From: JANNHK01 sp034408875
GTDB taxonomy: Bacteria > Actinomycetota > Acidimicrobiia > IMCC26256 > PALSA-610
Assembly: GCA_034408875.1 (NCBI GenBank)
Contig: JAWXCJ010000055.1
Span: 1-12,191, forward strand
Length of the DNA stretch: 12,191 bases
Direction of reading: 5' to 3'
The position numbers and the translations under genes are program-made. Of the stretch, positions 1 through 6,590 are shown piece after piece. Under the pieces are notes generated by a model that saw only the letters and a list, made by a program, of their open reading frames with translations, made no database searches and was not told where the DNA came from. How positions within the stretch are numbered: position 1 is the stretch's first letter; each line of letters begins with the position of its first letter.

Positions 1-170
1 GTCGACCACCGCTCGATAAGGGTCGCCGCCGACGCGGGTGGCCGGCGTACCGGGTGCAGCTCGGCCACCGGCTTGCCCGCCCGGGTGACCGTGACCCGTT
101 CGCCGGCGACGACCCGGGCAATGACGTCGCCGCCGTGGTTGCGCAGTTCGCGGATCGTCACCTCGGACAT
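1..170 (-). CDS. Phd/YefM-family antitoxin, 3' end cut by window edge
   Basis: This is the N-terminal part (about 56 residues) of a type II antitoxin; the rest lies beyond position 1. The minus-strand translation opens MSEVTIRELRNHGGDVIARV and continues with VVAGERVTVTRAGKPVAELH, the classic Phd/YefM fold: a start strand, an amphipathic helix with the RELRNH core, then the TVTRAGKPVAEL beta hairpin. In this family the N-terminal part dimerises and binds the operator, and the C-terminal tail wraps the toxin. A VapC or RelE/Doc-type toxin would be expected just beyond the left edge, but none is visible. The ATG at 170 has no convincing Shine-Dalgarno. It lies 7 nt after a TANNNT -10 element, so a leaderless message is likely. 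Two abutting inverted repeats cover the promoter, as expected for autoregulation. Family assignment is secure; the partner is unknown. Confidence 0.85.
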   Translation of the reverse strand, partial: MSEVTIRELRNHGGDVIARVVAGERVTVTRAGKPVAELHPVRRPPASAATLIERWS

Positions 171-196
171 TCCACGGAATGTATCACATGTGAGAC
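167..196 (-). promoter_or_regulatory. Antitoxin operator/promoter: two abutting inverted repeats over a leaderless -10
   Basis: The first repeat (167-182) is ACATTCC-AC-GGAATGT, with 7-bp perfect arms, and overlaps the antitoxin start codon. The second (181-196) is GTATCACATGTGAGAC, a perfect 10-bp palindrome TCACATGTGA with two further matching bases on each side after one mismatch. On the minus strand a -10 element TACATT (183-178) lies between and across them, 7 nt before the ATG. Phd/YefM antitoxins usually repress their own promoter through such palindromes, so these are probably two operator half-sites, one hiding the -10 and start and one the region upstream. The role is inferred from position and symmetry. 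Confidence 0.6.
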
Positions 197-512
197 TTCT
201 CGATTCTGGCCCTTGCGGCGCGAGCCGAGATGGGGATGCGGGCAATCGAAGGTGACCGGCTTCCGCTGCTCCTACCGACGGACGACACGCTTCGCATGAC
301 CGGCGCCGCCTGTACCCCGCGACCCTGGCGCAGCACGACGACGTGGCCGTCGACCACCTTGACGATGTCGCCCTCGTCGACACCCTGCTCCTGGTTGTTC
401 GTGATCGACTCGGGCGCGGCCGCCGAGGTGTCGCTCCCGGCCGCATCGTCGGATGAGACGTCGCATGCCCCATCCGACGACGGCTCCCCGCCGGCGGGTT
501 CCCAAATGGCAT
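197..512 (-). pseudogene. Remnant of a beta-propeller lipoprotein gene
   Basis: A minus-strand frame is open from 564 to a stop at 186, but only its middle looks like a real protein. Translation of 402-319 gives TNNQEQGVDEGDIVKVVDGH followed by VVVLRQGR. This matches the opening of secreted proteins with a C-terminal beta-propeller domain, where a TNNQxxGVDEGDIVK segment follows a low-complexity Ser/Asp/Ala linker; here the linker is CDVSSDDAAGSDTSAAAPES. Intact members run to several hundred residues. Here the signal peptide is missing upstream and homology stops after about 28 residues, followed by unrelated sequence ending in the antitoxin operator. The first 18 or so residues of the open frame are antisense to the mazE remnant. 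I therefore read this as a short relic joined to other sequence at about 510. A translated 126-residue protein cannot be excluded. Confidence 0.55.
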
Positions 513-708
513 CGACGAGTACGCCGACGATCACGGGCTCGAGAGCCGTTCCGGTGTCGTGCAACGCGCCCTCCTGCTCCTGCGCGCGAGTGCACTCGGG
601 AACGACTACGCCGCCGCGTGGGATGAATGGACCCGGGTCGACGCCGACGTGTGGGACGCGACCGCGGCCGACGGGACAGACGCAGACTCAACCGATGCGA
701 CGCGGTGA
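513..708 (+). pseudogene. 5'-truncated mazE-like antitoxin
   Basis: The frame ending at TGA 706-708 reads IDEYADDHGLESRSGVVQRA and then LLLLRASALGNDYAAAWDEW, with an acidic Trp-containing tail. This is the body of the actinobacterial MazE that accompanies MazF9-like toxins: ribbon-helix-helix helices ending in LESRSG..QRA..LLR, then a DDY..AW.EW linker and toxin-binding tail. The first strand (normally M-K-V-S-V-S-L-P type) is missing. Upstream of about 512 the frame becomes unrelated sequence and meets a TGA at 454-456, with no ATG, GTG or TTG start before the RHH helices. The first in-frame start is GTG 559, which would give 49 residues keeping only the toxin-binding part. The stop overlaps the mazF start by 14 nt, the usual mazEF coupling. 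The gene is broken as a DNA-binding antitoxin; whether a short neutralising peptide is made is unknown. Confidence 0.65.
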
Positions 709-1042
709 CATCGTCTGGGTCGAACTCGACCCGGCGCGCGGCAGCGAGGCGAGCAGACGTCGACCCGCGGTAATCGTCAGCAACGACGGCGCGAACCAGA
801 CCGCGGCCCGCCTCCGCCGCGGTGTTGTCACGGTCGTGCCGGTCACGACAGACGTCAGCCGCGTCTATGCGTTCCAGGCGCCGCTGCCCGCGAAACGGTG
901 CGACCTCCCCGAAGACTCGAAGGCGCAGGCCGAACAGATCCGATCCGTTGCCTTCGACCGCATCGGCACCACCATTGGCCAACTCCCCGGCGACATCCTC
1001 GCCGACCTCGACCGAGCGATCCGCCTCCACCTCGCGCTATAG
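695..1042 (+). CDS. mazF: MazF-family mRNA interferase toxin
   Basis: This 115-residue protein has the usual MazF length. It would be a ribosome-independent endoribonuclease cutting mRNA at short single-stranded sequences, acting as a cytoplasmic dimer held in check by MazE. It opens MRRGDIVWVELDPARGSEAS, then RRRPAVIVSN (residues 21-30), VVTVVPVTTD (44-53) and DSKAQAEQIRSV (74-85), all hallmarks of the family. The active-site Arg (R23, before P24) and Thr (T51 or T52) are present. The C-terminus LDRAIRLHLAL matches mycobacterial-type MazF. ATG 695 is chosen because homology begins there and it overlaps the mazE stop by 14 nt; the frame stays open further upstream but without homology. The oddity is that its antitoxin is truncated, so either the toxin is silent, or the remaining MazE tail or another antitoxin protects the cell. 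Confidence 0.9.
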   Translation: MRRGDIVWVELDPARGSEASRRRPAVIVSNDGANQTAARLRRGVVTVVPVTTDVSRVYAFQAPLPAKRCDLPEDSKAQAEQIRSVAFDRIGTTIGQLPGDILADLDRAIRLHLAL

Positions 1043-1069
1043 GCGGGTTTCGGCGTCGCCGACACCCGC
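1043..1069. terminator. Hairpin between convergent genes, probable two-way terminator
   Basis: GCGGGT (1043-1048) pairs with ACCCGC (1064-1069). After one T/C mismatch, TCGGC (1050-1054) pairs with GCCGA (1058-1062), leaving a 3-nt loop. This gives 11 paired positions in 27 nt. It fills the gap between the mazF stop (1042) and the stop of the minus-strand membrane protein (1073), and starts within a few nt of both. There is no U-tract on either side, which is common for GC-rich actinobacterial terminators. Confidence 0.6.
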
Positions 1070-1072
1070 ACG

Positions 1073-1645
1073 TCAGCGACACGCCGTTCGGATGGTCTCG
1101 TCGCCGGTTGCGCCGAACCCGCTGTCGCCCTGCATCACCGGGAGCGTGACGTTGACGACGACCTCGTTATCGACGTACGTCTTCGTGACAGTGAGCATCG
1201 CGCGCCGGCCGTCGAGGGTCTTCGAATACTTCAGTTGACCCTCGTCGTTCGCGCGATCGCACGAGGCGCCGTCGTACTCCCATCCCGACGCGAGGGCCGC
1301 GGCGTGCCACGCGTCCAGAACCTCGGCCACGGACTCGTCGGTGTGGTAGCGGCGACCGACGGTCGTGTGCTCGTTGCCCCAGCTGAACCACACGGGTCCT
1401 TGCAGGATCGCCCACCGGTCGACCCCGTCGAACGAGTCCGGCTCGTGCTCCCAGATCGGATCGGCCTTGGCCGCCGCGGCGTCCTGCCGCGCGTGCGGGG
1501 CGAGGTCGGGACGCTTCCAGGACCACACGCCCCACAGCGCGAGCGGGATCGCAACCACGATCGCGACGGACACGAGGATCGGGACCCACCACCCACGACG
1601 ACTGGTCAGGGTTCCATCCTCATGCGGACCGGAGGCCGGCGACAC
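1073..1645 (-). CDS. Single-pass membrane protein of unknown function
   Basis: A 190-residue protein I do not recognise. Residues 1-19 are short and polar with an Arg pair (RR, 16-17); residues 20-42 (WWVPILVSVAIVVAIPLALW onward) form one strong membrane helix; residues 43-190 form a soluble domain, probably outside the cell. That domain has Trp-rich segments (WAILQGPVWFSWGNE, residues 78-92), a helical stretch around DESVAEVLDAWHAAALASGW, and an alternating strand-like tail (AMLTVTKTYVDNEVVVNVT). Two cysteines (C129, C189) could form a disulfide. The start is GTG 1645, preceded by AGGGGA that overlaps the stop of the polymerase-domain gene 12 nt upstream, so it is the last gene of a three-gene operon. 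Nothing in the sequence links it functionally to DNA repair; the link is positional only. Confidence 0.75.
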   Translation of the reverse strand: MSPASGPHEDGTLTSRRGWWVPILVSVAIVVAIPLALWGVWSWKRPDLAPHARQDAAAAKADPIWEHEPDSFDGVDRWAILQGPVWFSWGNEHTTVGRRYHTDESVAEVLDAWHAAALASGWEYDGASCDRANDEGQLKYSKTLDGRRAMLTVTKTYVDNEVVVNVTLPVMQGDSGFGATGDETIRTACR

Positions 1646-1657
1646 CGCGGATTTCCC

Positions 1658-2668
1658 CTACTCGGCGGCGGGCTTCTTCGCCCGGCTCGGCGACACGCGG
1701 GGGGGTTCGCCGGGCATCTTCGGGTAGACGGGCGGCCACGGCAGGTCGGTGAGGCCCGACTCGATGTCGGCGTCCCACATCGCGAGCAGCGGCTCCAACG
1801 ACTGCGGCGTGTCGTCGGCGTGCGCCCACGCATCGGCCCGCCCGGGGACGGTCGCGATCGTGAGTTCGTCGGGCGAGATGGTGTCGAGCTCGTCCCATGC
1901 GAACGGGGTCGACACCTGGGCGCCGACCCGGGCCCGGACCGACCACGCGCCGAACACGGTCTTGTGGGGCGCGTTCTGGTTGAAGTCGACGAAGATGCGT
2001 TGGCCCCGCTCTTCCTTCCACCACGCGTCGGTGATGCGGTCGGGATGGCGGCGGGCCAGCTCGCGGGCCACGGCGATCGCCGCCCGGCGCACCTCGAACC
2101 CGTCCCAGCGGGGTTGGAGTCGCACATATATATGTATGCCGCGATTCCCGGTGGTCTTGGGCCACGCCACGATGCCCAGCTCGTCGAACAGGGCCTTCAC
2201 GGCGCCGGCCGCGGCCCGGGCCTCCTCGAAACCCGTCCCGCCGAACGGGTCGAGGTCGATGCGCAGCTCGTCGGCGGAGCCGGGGTCGGCCGCCTTGCCC
2301 GGCCACACGTGGAACCCGAGGCAGCCCATGTTGACCGCCCAAATCACGTGCGCGAGGTCCTCGATCACTAGCGCGTTCGACGTCGTGCCGTTGGGCGTGC
2401 TGACGATCGTCTGCGCGAGCCAGTCGGGCGCGCTGTCGGGCACGCGTTTTTGGAAGAACGACTTGCCCGTCGCGCCGTTCGGGTAACGCTCCATGAGCAC
2501 GGGCCGGCCCTGCATCGCGCGCAACGCCGCGTCCTCGACCGCAAGGTAGTAGTTGACGAGGTCGAGCTTCGTCTCGCCCCGCTCCTCGAACAACACCTTG
2601 GCCGGGCTCGACACCCGAACCGCGCGGCCCGAGACCTCGACCTCGACGCCGTCGTCCTTCTTCGCCAC
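1658..2668 (-). CDS. Stand-alone LigD-type polymerase/primase domain (PolDom)
   Basis: This 336-residue protein matches the archaeo-eukaryotic primase-like polymerase domain of bacterial non-homologous end-joining ligase LigD, without nuclease or ligase domains. The family adds short ribonucleotide or deoxynucleotide patches at DNA ends and gaps using Mn2+. Visible motifs are LVNYYLAVEDA (37-47), MERYPNG (59-65), the metal-binding RIDLDP with D138 and D140, the nucleotide-binding TTGNRGIHIYVRL (172-184), and VDFNQNAPHKT (227-237) carrying the third aspartate, D228. This spacing nearly equals that of M. tuberculosis LigD PolDom. The start is GTG 2668, 4 nt after the aldo/keto reductase stop, with only a weak ribosome site, so translation is probably coupled. 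No Ku or ligase is in view. It resembles the separate PolD-type proteins mycobacteria keep beside LigD. The Lys/Ser-rich C-terminus (SPSRAKKPAAE) is probably disordered. Confidence 0.9.
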   Translation of the reverse strand: MAKKDDGVEVEVSGRAVRVSSPAKVLFEERGETKLDLVNYYLAVEDAALRAMQGRPVLMERYPNGATGKSFFQKRVPDSAPDWLAQTIVSTPNGTTSNALVIEDLAHVIWAVNMGCLGFHVWPGKAADPGSADELRIDLDPFGGTGFEEARAAAGAVKALFDELGIVAWPKTTGNRGIHIYVRLQPRWDGFEVRRAAIAVARELARRHPDRITDAWWKEERGQRIFVDFNQNAPHKTVFGAWSVRARVGAQVSTPFAWDELDTISPDELTIATVPGRADAWAHADDTPQSLEPLLAMWDADIESGLTDLPWPPVYPKMPGEPPRVSPSRAKKPAAE

Positions 2669-2672
2669 GCAG

Positions 2673-3641
2673 CTACCAGGCGTACGCCTCGGGGGCCTTG
2701 CCTCCGGGGCCGGGGAAGATCGCGCTCAGTTGCTTCATCGCGCCGTCGTCGAGTTCGAGGTCGACCGCGCGCAGCGACGCGCCTTCGAGCTGTTCGAGGG
2801 TTCGGGGCCCGATGATCGGCGCGGTCACACCCTTGCGGTGCAACAACCACGCCAGCGCGACCGCGGCCGGTTCCTCGCCCAGCTCCGCGCAGAACGCCTC
2901 GTACTTCTCGATCTGGTCGCGCGCCTTCTCGTAGCGGGGCTGCACGTTCTTGCGCCGCCCGGCCATCTCCGAACCCGACATACCACCGAGCATCCCGCCC
3001 GCGAGCGGGCTCCACGGGATGACACCGACGCCGTACTCGATGCACGCGGGAATCACTTCGAGTTCCACCGTGCGCGCCGCCAGGTTGTAGAGGCTCTGCT
3101 CGCTCACGAGGCCGAGGAAGTTGCGGTGCTTGGCCGCTTCGTTCGCGCGCGTGATGTGCCAGCCCGCGAAGTTGCTGCTTCCGACGTAGATGACCTTGCC
3201 CTGCGCGACGAGCGTTTCCATCGCGCCCCACACTTCGTCCCACGGCGCGGCCCGGTCGACGTGGTGCATCTGGTACAGGTCGATGTGGTCGGTTTGCAGT
3301 CGGCGCAGACTCTCGTTGCACGCGGCGATGATGTGGCGCGCCGAGAGCCCGCCGTCGTTCGGCCACTCCGTCATCGGGCCGAACACCTTCGTGGCCAACA
3401 CGACCTTCTCGCGCCGGCCACCGCCCTGCGCGAACCAGTTGCCGACAATTGTCTCCGTCGCGCCCGCACCCTTGTCGCCGCCGTAGCGGTTGGCCGTGTC
3501 GAAGAAGTTGATGCCGTGTTCGAGGGCCCGGTCCATGATGACGAACGAGTCGTCCTGCGTCGTGAGCGGCCCGAAGTTCATCGTGCCGAGGCACAGCTCG
3601 CTCACTTGCAGGGCGGTACGGCCGAGACGGCGATATTTCAT
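2673..3641 (-). CDS. Aldo/keto reductase (copy 1)
   Basis: A 322-residue NADP(H)-dependent (beta/alpha)8-barrel oxidoreductase, full length for the family. It opens MKYRRLGRTALQVSELCLGT. The catalytic tetrad is complete: D48 and Y53 in FFDTANRY, K85 in LATKVF, H126 in DLYQMHHVD. VGSSNF (153-158) and the C-terminal IIGPRTLEQL (276-285) are the usual barrel and cofactor-site signatures. The substrate cannot be read from sequence; this subgroup includes many stress-related or sugar/aldehyde reductases. ATG 3641 is chosen on homology. TAGGTT (3653-3648) lies 6 nt upstream as a possible -10, so the message may be nearly leaderless. It is the first gene of an operon with the PolDom (4 nt gap) and the membrane protein, and is divergent from the FAD oxidase pair. 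A second homologue lies at 7869-8861. Confidence 0.92.
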   Translation of the reverse strand: MKYRRLGRTALQVSELCLGTMNFGPLTTQDDSFVIMDRALEHGINFFDTANRYGGDKGAGATETIVGNWFAQGGGRREKVVLATKVFGPMTEWPNDGGLSARHIIAACNESLRRLQTDHIDLYQMHHVDRAAPWDEVWGAMETLVAQGKVIYVGSSNFAGWHITRANEAAKHRNFLGLVSEQSLYNLAARTVELEVIPACIEYGVGVIPWSPLAGGMLGGMSGSEMAGRRKNVQPRYEKARDQIEKYEAFCAELGEEPAAVALAWLLHRKGVTAPIIGPRTLEQLEGASLRAVDLELDDGAMKQLSAIFPGPGGKAPEAYAW

Positions 3642-3647
3642 GCGCGC

Positions 3648-3653
3648 AACCTA
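3648..3653 (-). promoter_or_regulatory. Possible -10 element of the reductase-PolDom operon
   Basis: On the minus strand TAGGTT fits TANNNT and ends 6 nt before the ATG at 3641. No good -35 hexamer precedes it. The call rests on the repeated occurrence of such elements just before starts in this window. Confidence 0.3.
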
Positions 3654-3670
3654 CCCCCGCGGCCCGCCCC

Positions 3671-3699
3671 TTGACCGCCCTCGCACCGAGGTAAAGGAT
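3671..3699 (+). promoter_or_regulatory. Possible promoter of the FAD oxidase pair
   Basis: TTGACC (3671-3676) is a good -35 hexamer. Seventeen nt later AAGGAT (3694-3699) is a mediocre -10, matching TATAAT at three positions. Transcription would begin near 3706, leaving a short leader with the strong ribosome site AAGGAGG (3716-3722) 6 nt before ATG 3729. The ribosome site is clear; the promoter is tentative. Confidence 0.4.
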
Positions 3700-3728
3700 G
3701 CGACCGACCTCGACCAAGGAGGGCGGCC

Positions 3729-5105
3729 ATGGCCCGCTCGGCCCGCTCACTCCCCGCCTACGACGCCTTCGCGAACCGGTTCTCGGGCACGCTGCTGCAT
3801 CCCGACGACGCGGCGTACGAGGAAGCCCGCACCCTTCACAACGCGATGATCGAGACCCGGCCCGCGCTCGTCGCGCAGTGCGCGAACCCGGCCGACATCA
3901 CGGCCGCGATCTCGTTCGGGCTCGACGCCGGATTCGAACTCGCGGTGCGCGCCGGCGGCCACTCCGTCGCCGGCATGTCGTCGACCGAGGGCGTCGTCAT
4001 CGACGTGCGACCGATGAAGGAGATCACGATCACGCCGGGCACGCGCACGGCGCGGGTCGGCGCCGGTGTGACGTGGGGCGAGTTCGACCGCGCCGCGCAG
4101 GAACACGGACTCGCGACGACGGGCGGGCGCGTGTCGACCACCGGCGTCGCCGGGTTCGCGCTCGGCGGCGGCTCGGGCTGGATCGAACGCAAGTACGGCC
4201 TCACGTGCGACAACCTGCGTGCCGTCGAGTTCGTGCTCGCGAACGGCGACCACGTGCGGGCGAGCGCCGAGGAGAACACCGACCTGTTCTGGGCGTCGCG
4301 CGGCGGGGGCGGCAACTTCGGTGTCGCCACCGCGTTCGAGTTCGACATGCACCCGATCGGTCCGATCGTGCATGCCGGGCTCATGCTCTGGCCCGCCGCC
4401 TCGGGCCCCGACGTCGCCCACGCGTTCCGTGACTTCGCCGAGGCCGCGCCCGAAGACTTCGGCAGCGGCCTCGTGAACCTCACCGGGCCGCCCGAAGAGT
4501 TCGTACCGCCCGAGCTGCAAGGTCAACTCCTGTGCGCGCTCGCGATCTGTTACTTCGGCCCGCTCGACCAAGGTGAGGCGCTGCTCGCGCCGCTGCGCGC
4601 GCTGAGTCCGGCCGTCGACCTCGTGCAGCCGATGCCGTACGCCGACTTCCAGTGCATGATCGACGACCCGCCCGGACTGCGGAACTACTGGAGTGCCTCG
4701 TATCTCACCGGCCTCCCCGACGACGCCATCGCGACCTTCCTCAAGGCGTCGTCTGACATGCGGTCGCCGATCGCGCAGAACCTGCTGTTGCCGTGGGGCG
4801 GCGCGGTCTCGCGCGCTACCGACGCCGACACGCCGATGGCGCAGCGCGACGCCACCTGGATCTACCACCCGTTCGCCACGTGGGAGTCGCCCGCCGACGA
4901 CGCGACGAACATCGCCTGGGCGCGCGAAGCAATCGCGGACATGAACAAGTTCGCGACCGACGGCGTCTACCTCAACTTCATCGGCGACGAGGGCGCCGAC
5001 CGGATCGAGGCGGCCTACGGCGCGAGCTACCCGCGCCTGCGGGAGATCAAGCGCCGCTACGACCCCGACAACGTGTTCCACCGGAACCAGAACATCAAGC
5101 CCTAG
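3729..5105 (+). CDS. BBE-like FAD-linked oxidoreductase (copy 1)
   Basis: A 458-residue flavoprotein with an N-terminal FAD-binding PCMH/VAO-type domain (about 40-215) and a C-terminal berberine-bridge-like segment. RAGGHSVAG (74-82) places H78 where this family attaches FAD covalently. GVTWGEFDRAAQEHGL and TTGVAGFALGGGSGWIERKY are the cofactor-site loops. I see no cysteine aligned with the second attachment site of plant BBEs, so one-point attachment is expected. The C-terminus YLNFIGDEG, then RYDPDNVFHRNQNIKP, is the BBE signature. Such enzymes oxidise alcohols, sugars or ring carbons using O2; the substrate is unknown. There is no signal peptide, so it is cytoplasmic. The start has AAGGAGG 6 nt upstream. 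It is followed after 28 nt by a close paralogue, with which it surely forms an operon. Confidence 0.92.
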   Translation: MARSARSLPAYDAFANRFSGTLLHPDDAAYEEARTLHNAMIETRPALVAQCANPADITAAISFGLDAGFELAVRAGGHSVAGMSSTEGVVIDVRPMKEITITPGTRTARVGAGVTWGEFDRAAQEHGLATTGGRVSTTGVAGFALGGGSGWIERKYGLTCDNLRAVEFVLANGDHVRASAEENTDLFWASRGGGGNFGVATAFEFDMHPIGPIVHAGLMLWPAASGPDVAHAFRDFAEAAPEDFGSGLVNLTGPPEEFVPPELQGQLLCALAICYFGPLDQGEALLAPLRALSPAVDLVQPMPYADFQCMIDDPPGLRNYWSASYLTGLPDDAIATFLKASSDMRSPIAQNLLLPWGGAVSRATDADTPMAQRDATWIYHPFATWESPADDATNIAWAREAIADMNKFATDGVYLNFIGDEGADRIEAAYGASYPRLREIKRRYDPDNVFHRNQNIKP

Positions 5106-5133
5106 CCCGACTCGGCGGTGAAGGAGGCGCGCC

Positions 5134-6513
5134 ATGGTGCGGTCCGTTCGCAAGCAGAAGCCGTTCAAGGCGTTCGCGTCGCAGTTCTCGGGGCGCGTCG
5201 TCCTCCCCGACGATCCGGGTTTCGACGAAGCCCGCGCCGTGTTCAACGGCATGATCGACAAGCGGCCCGCGCTCATCGCGCAGTGCACGTCGCCCGCCGA
5301 CGTCACCGCCGCGCTCGCGTACGCGCTCGGGCAGGGACTCGAGATCGCGGTGCGGTCGGGCGGGCACTCCGTCGCGGGAATGTCGAGCGTGGAAGGCGGC
5401 GCGGTCATCGACGTGCGGCCCATGAAAGAGATCCACATCGACACCGAGCAGCACATCGGACGCGTCGGCGCGGGCGTGACGTGGGGCGAGTTCGACCAGG
5501 CCGCGCAGGAGCACGGACTCGCGACGACCGGCGGGCGGGTGTCGACCACCGGAGTAGCCGGCTTCACCCTCGGCGGCGGGTCGGGCTGGCTCGAACGCAC
5601 CTACGGCCTCGCGTGCGACAACCTCCTCGCCGTCGAACTGGTCCTCGCCGACGGCCGACCCGTGCGCGCCACCGCGCAAGAACTCCCCGACCTGTTCTGG
5701 GCCTTGCATGGCGGCGGTGGCAACTACGGCGTCGCGACCGCGTTCGAGTTCATGCTCCACCCCGTCGGTCCGCTCGTGCACGCCGGTCTCATGATCTGGC
5801 CGATGGCGTCGGCCACCGACCTCGCCCACGGCTTCCGCGACTTCGTCGCCACCATGCCCGACGAGGTCGGCACCGGACTCGTGTTCCTCACCGGCCCGCC
5901 CGAACCGTTCATCCCGCCGCACCTCCAGGGCCAGCCCGTGTGCGCGATCGCGGTCTGCTACTACGGCCCGATCGACGACGGCGAAGCCGTGCTCGCCCCG
6001 CTGCGCGCGCTCGCCCCCGAAGTCGACCTCGTGCAACCGATGCCGTACGTCGAGTTCCAGAAGATGCTCGACGACCCGCCCGGCATGCGCAACTACTGGA
6101 GCGCGTCCTACTTGTTCGCGCTGTCGGACGACGCGATCGCGACGGTGCTGAAGTCGTCGTCCGATGTTCCGTCGCCGCTCACGCAGAACATTCTGTTCCC
6201 GTGGGGTGGCGCCGTCGCACGCGTGCGCGAGAAGGACACGCCGATGGCGCAGCGCGACGCGGCGTGGATCTACCACCCGTTCGCAGTGTGGCAGTCACCG
6301 TTCGACGACGCCGCGAACATCGAGTGGGCCAAGGGTGCGATCGCCGACATGCAGCACTTCTCGAGCGGCGGCACGTACCTCAACTTCATCGGCGACGAAG
6401 GTCAGAGCCGCATCGAAGCCGCGTTCGGTCCGTCGTACACGCGGCTGCGCGACCTCAAGTGGCGCTACGACAAGCACAACGTGTTCCACCTGAACCAGAA
6501 CATCAAGGTGTAG
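5134..6513 (+). CDS. BBE-like FAD-linked oxidoreductase (copy 2)
   Basis: This 459-residue paralogue aligns with the preceding gene over its whole length with a single-residue gap; by eye roughly two thirds of positions are identical. RSGGHSVAG again places the covalent-FAD histidine at H78, and TTGVAGFTLGGGSGWLERTY and the NVFHLNQNIKV ending are kept. The ribosome site AAGGAGG (5121-5127) lies 6 nt before ATG 5134, the same spacing as copy 1, so the duplication probably included the leader. Differences fall in the substrate-side region (for example ASRGGGGNFG against ALHGGGGNYG, and TDADTPMAQ against REKDTPMAQ), which suggests substrate divergence or a heterodimer rather than simple redundancy. 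Both reading frames are intact, and synonymous differences are plentiful, so the duplication is old. The substrate is unknown. Confidence 0.92.
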   Translation: MVRSVRKQKPFKAFASQFSGRVVLPDDPGFDEARAVFNGMIDKRPALIAQCTSPADVTAALAYALGQGLEIAVRSGGHSVAGMSSVEGGAVIDVRPMKEIHIDTEQHIGRVGAGVTWGEFDQAAQEHGLATTGGRVSTTGVAGFTLGGGSGWLERTYGLACDNLLAVELVLADGRPVRATAQELPDLFWALHGGGGNYGVATAFEFMLHPVGPLVHAGLMIWPMASATDLAHGFRDFVATMPDEVGTGLVFLTGPPEPFIPPHLQGQPVCAIAVCYYGPIDDGEAVLAPLRALAPEVDLVQPMPYVEFQKMLDDPPGMRNYWSASYLFALSDDAIATVLKSSSDVPSPLTQNILFPWGGAVARVREKDTPMAQRDAAWIYHPFAVWQSPFDDAANIEWAKGAIADMQHFSSGGTYLNFIGDEGQSRIEAAFGPSYTRLRDLKWRYDKHNVFHLNQNIKV

Positions 6514-6524
6514 CCCGGCGGTAG

Positions 6525-6547
6525 TTGTCTCAGCCCGGGCGTACGCT
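6525..6547 (+). promoter_or_regulatory. RecA-NDp/PafBC-like promoter before the 199-residue protein
   Basis: TTGTCT (6525-6530), an 11-nt spacer, then TACGCT (6542-6547). The mycobacterial RecA-independent DNA-damage promoter has the form TTGTCRGTG-N8-TANNNT, which also separates the hexamers by 11 nt instead of the usual 17. The TTGTC core, the spacing and the TANNNT element fit; the R and the GTG (here T and CAG) do not. Transcription would begin near 6554, giving a leader of about 37 nt with ribosome site AGGAGA before GTG 6591. Confidence 0.45.
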
Positions 6548-6590
6548 CGGCTCACGCTTCCCCCTCGAGCACACGAACCGAGGAGAAGCT

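Noticed and set aside
178..203. Damage-type (RecA-NDp) promoter at the Phd-type antitoxin
   Set aside because: The minus strand has AAGTCT rather than TTGTC and the spacing to TACATT is 9 rather than 11 nt, so the match fails on both counts.
230..694. Long upstream extension of the mazF frame
   Set aside because: The frame is open from 230, but the added residues are Ser/Thr/Pro-rich non-protein-like sequence; MazF homology starts at 695 and the overlap with the mazE stop supports that start.
3747..5600. A 617-residue open frame on the minus strand across the FAD oxidase genes
   Set aside because: It is antisense to two well-supported flavoprotein genes and is a by-product of GC-rich codon bias; its translation is Arg/Val/Gly-rich without domains.
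6513..6539. Hairpin GCCCGG...CCGGGC as terminator of the FAD oxidase pair
   Set aside because: Only 6 bp with a 15-nt loop, and it overlaps the better-supported promoter elements; symmetry in such GC-rich sequence is often chance.
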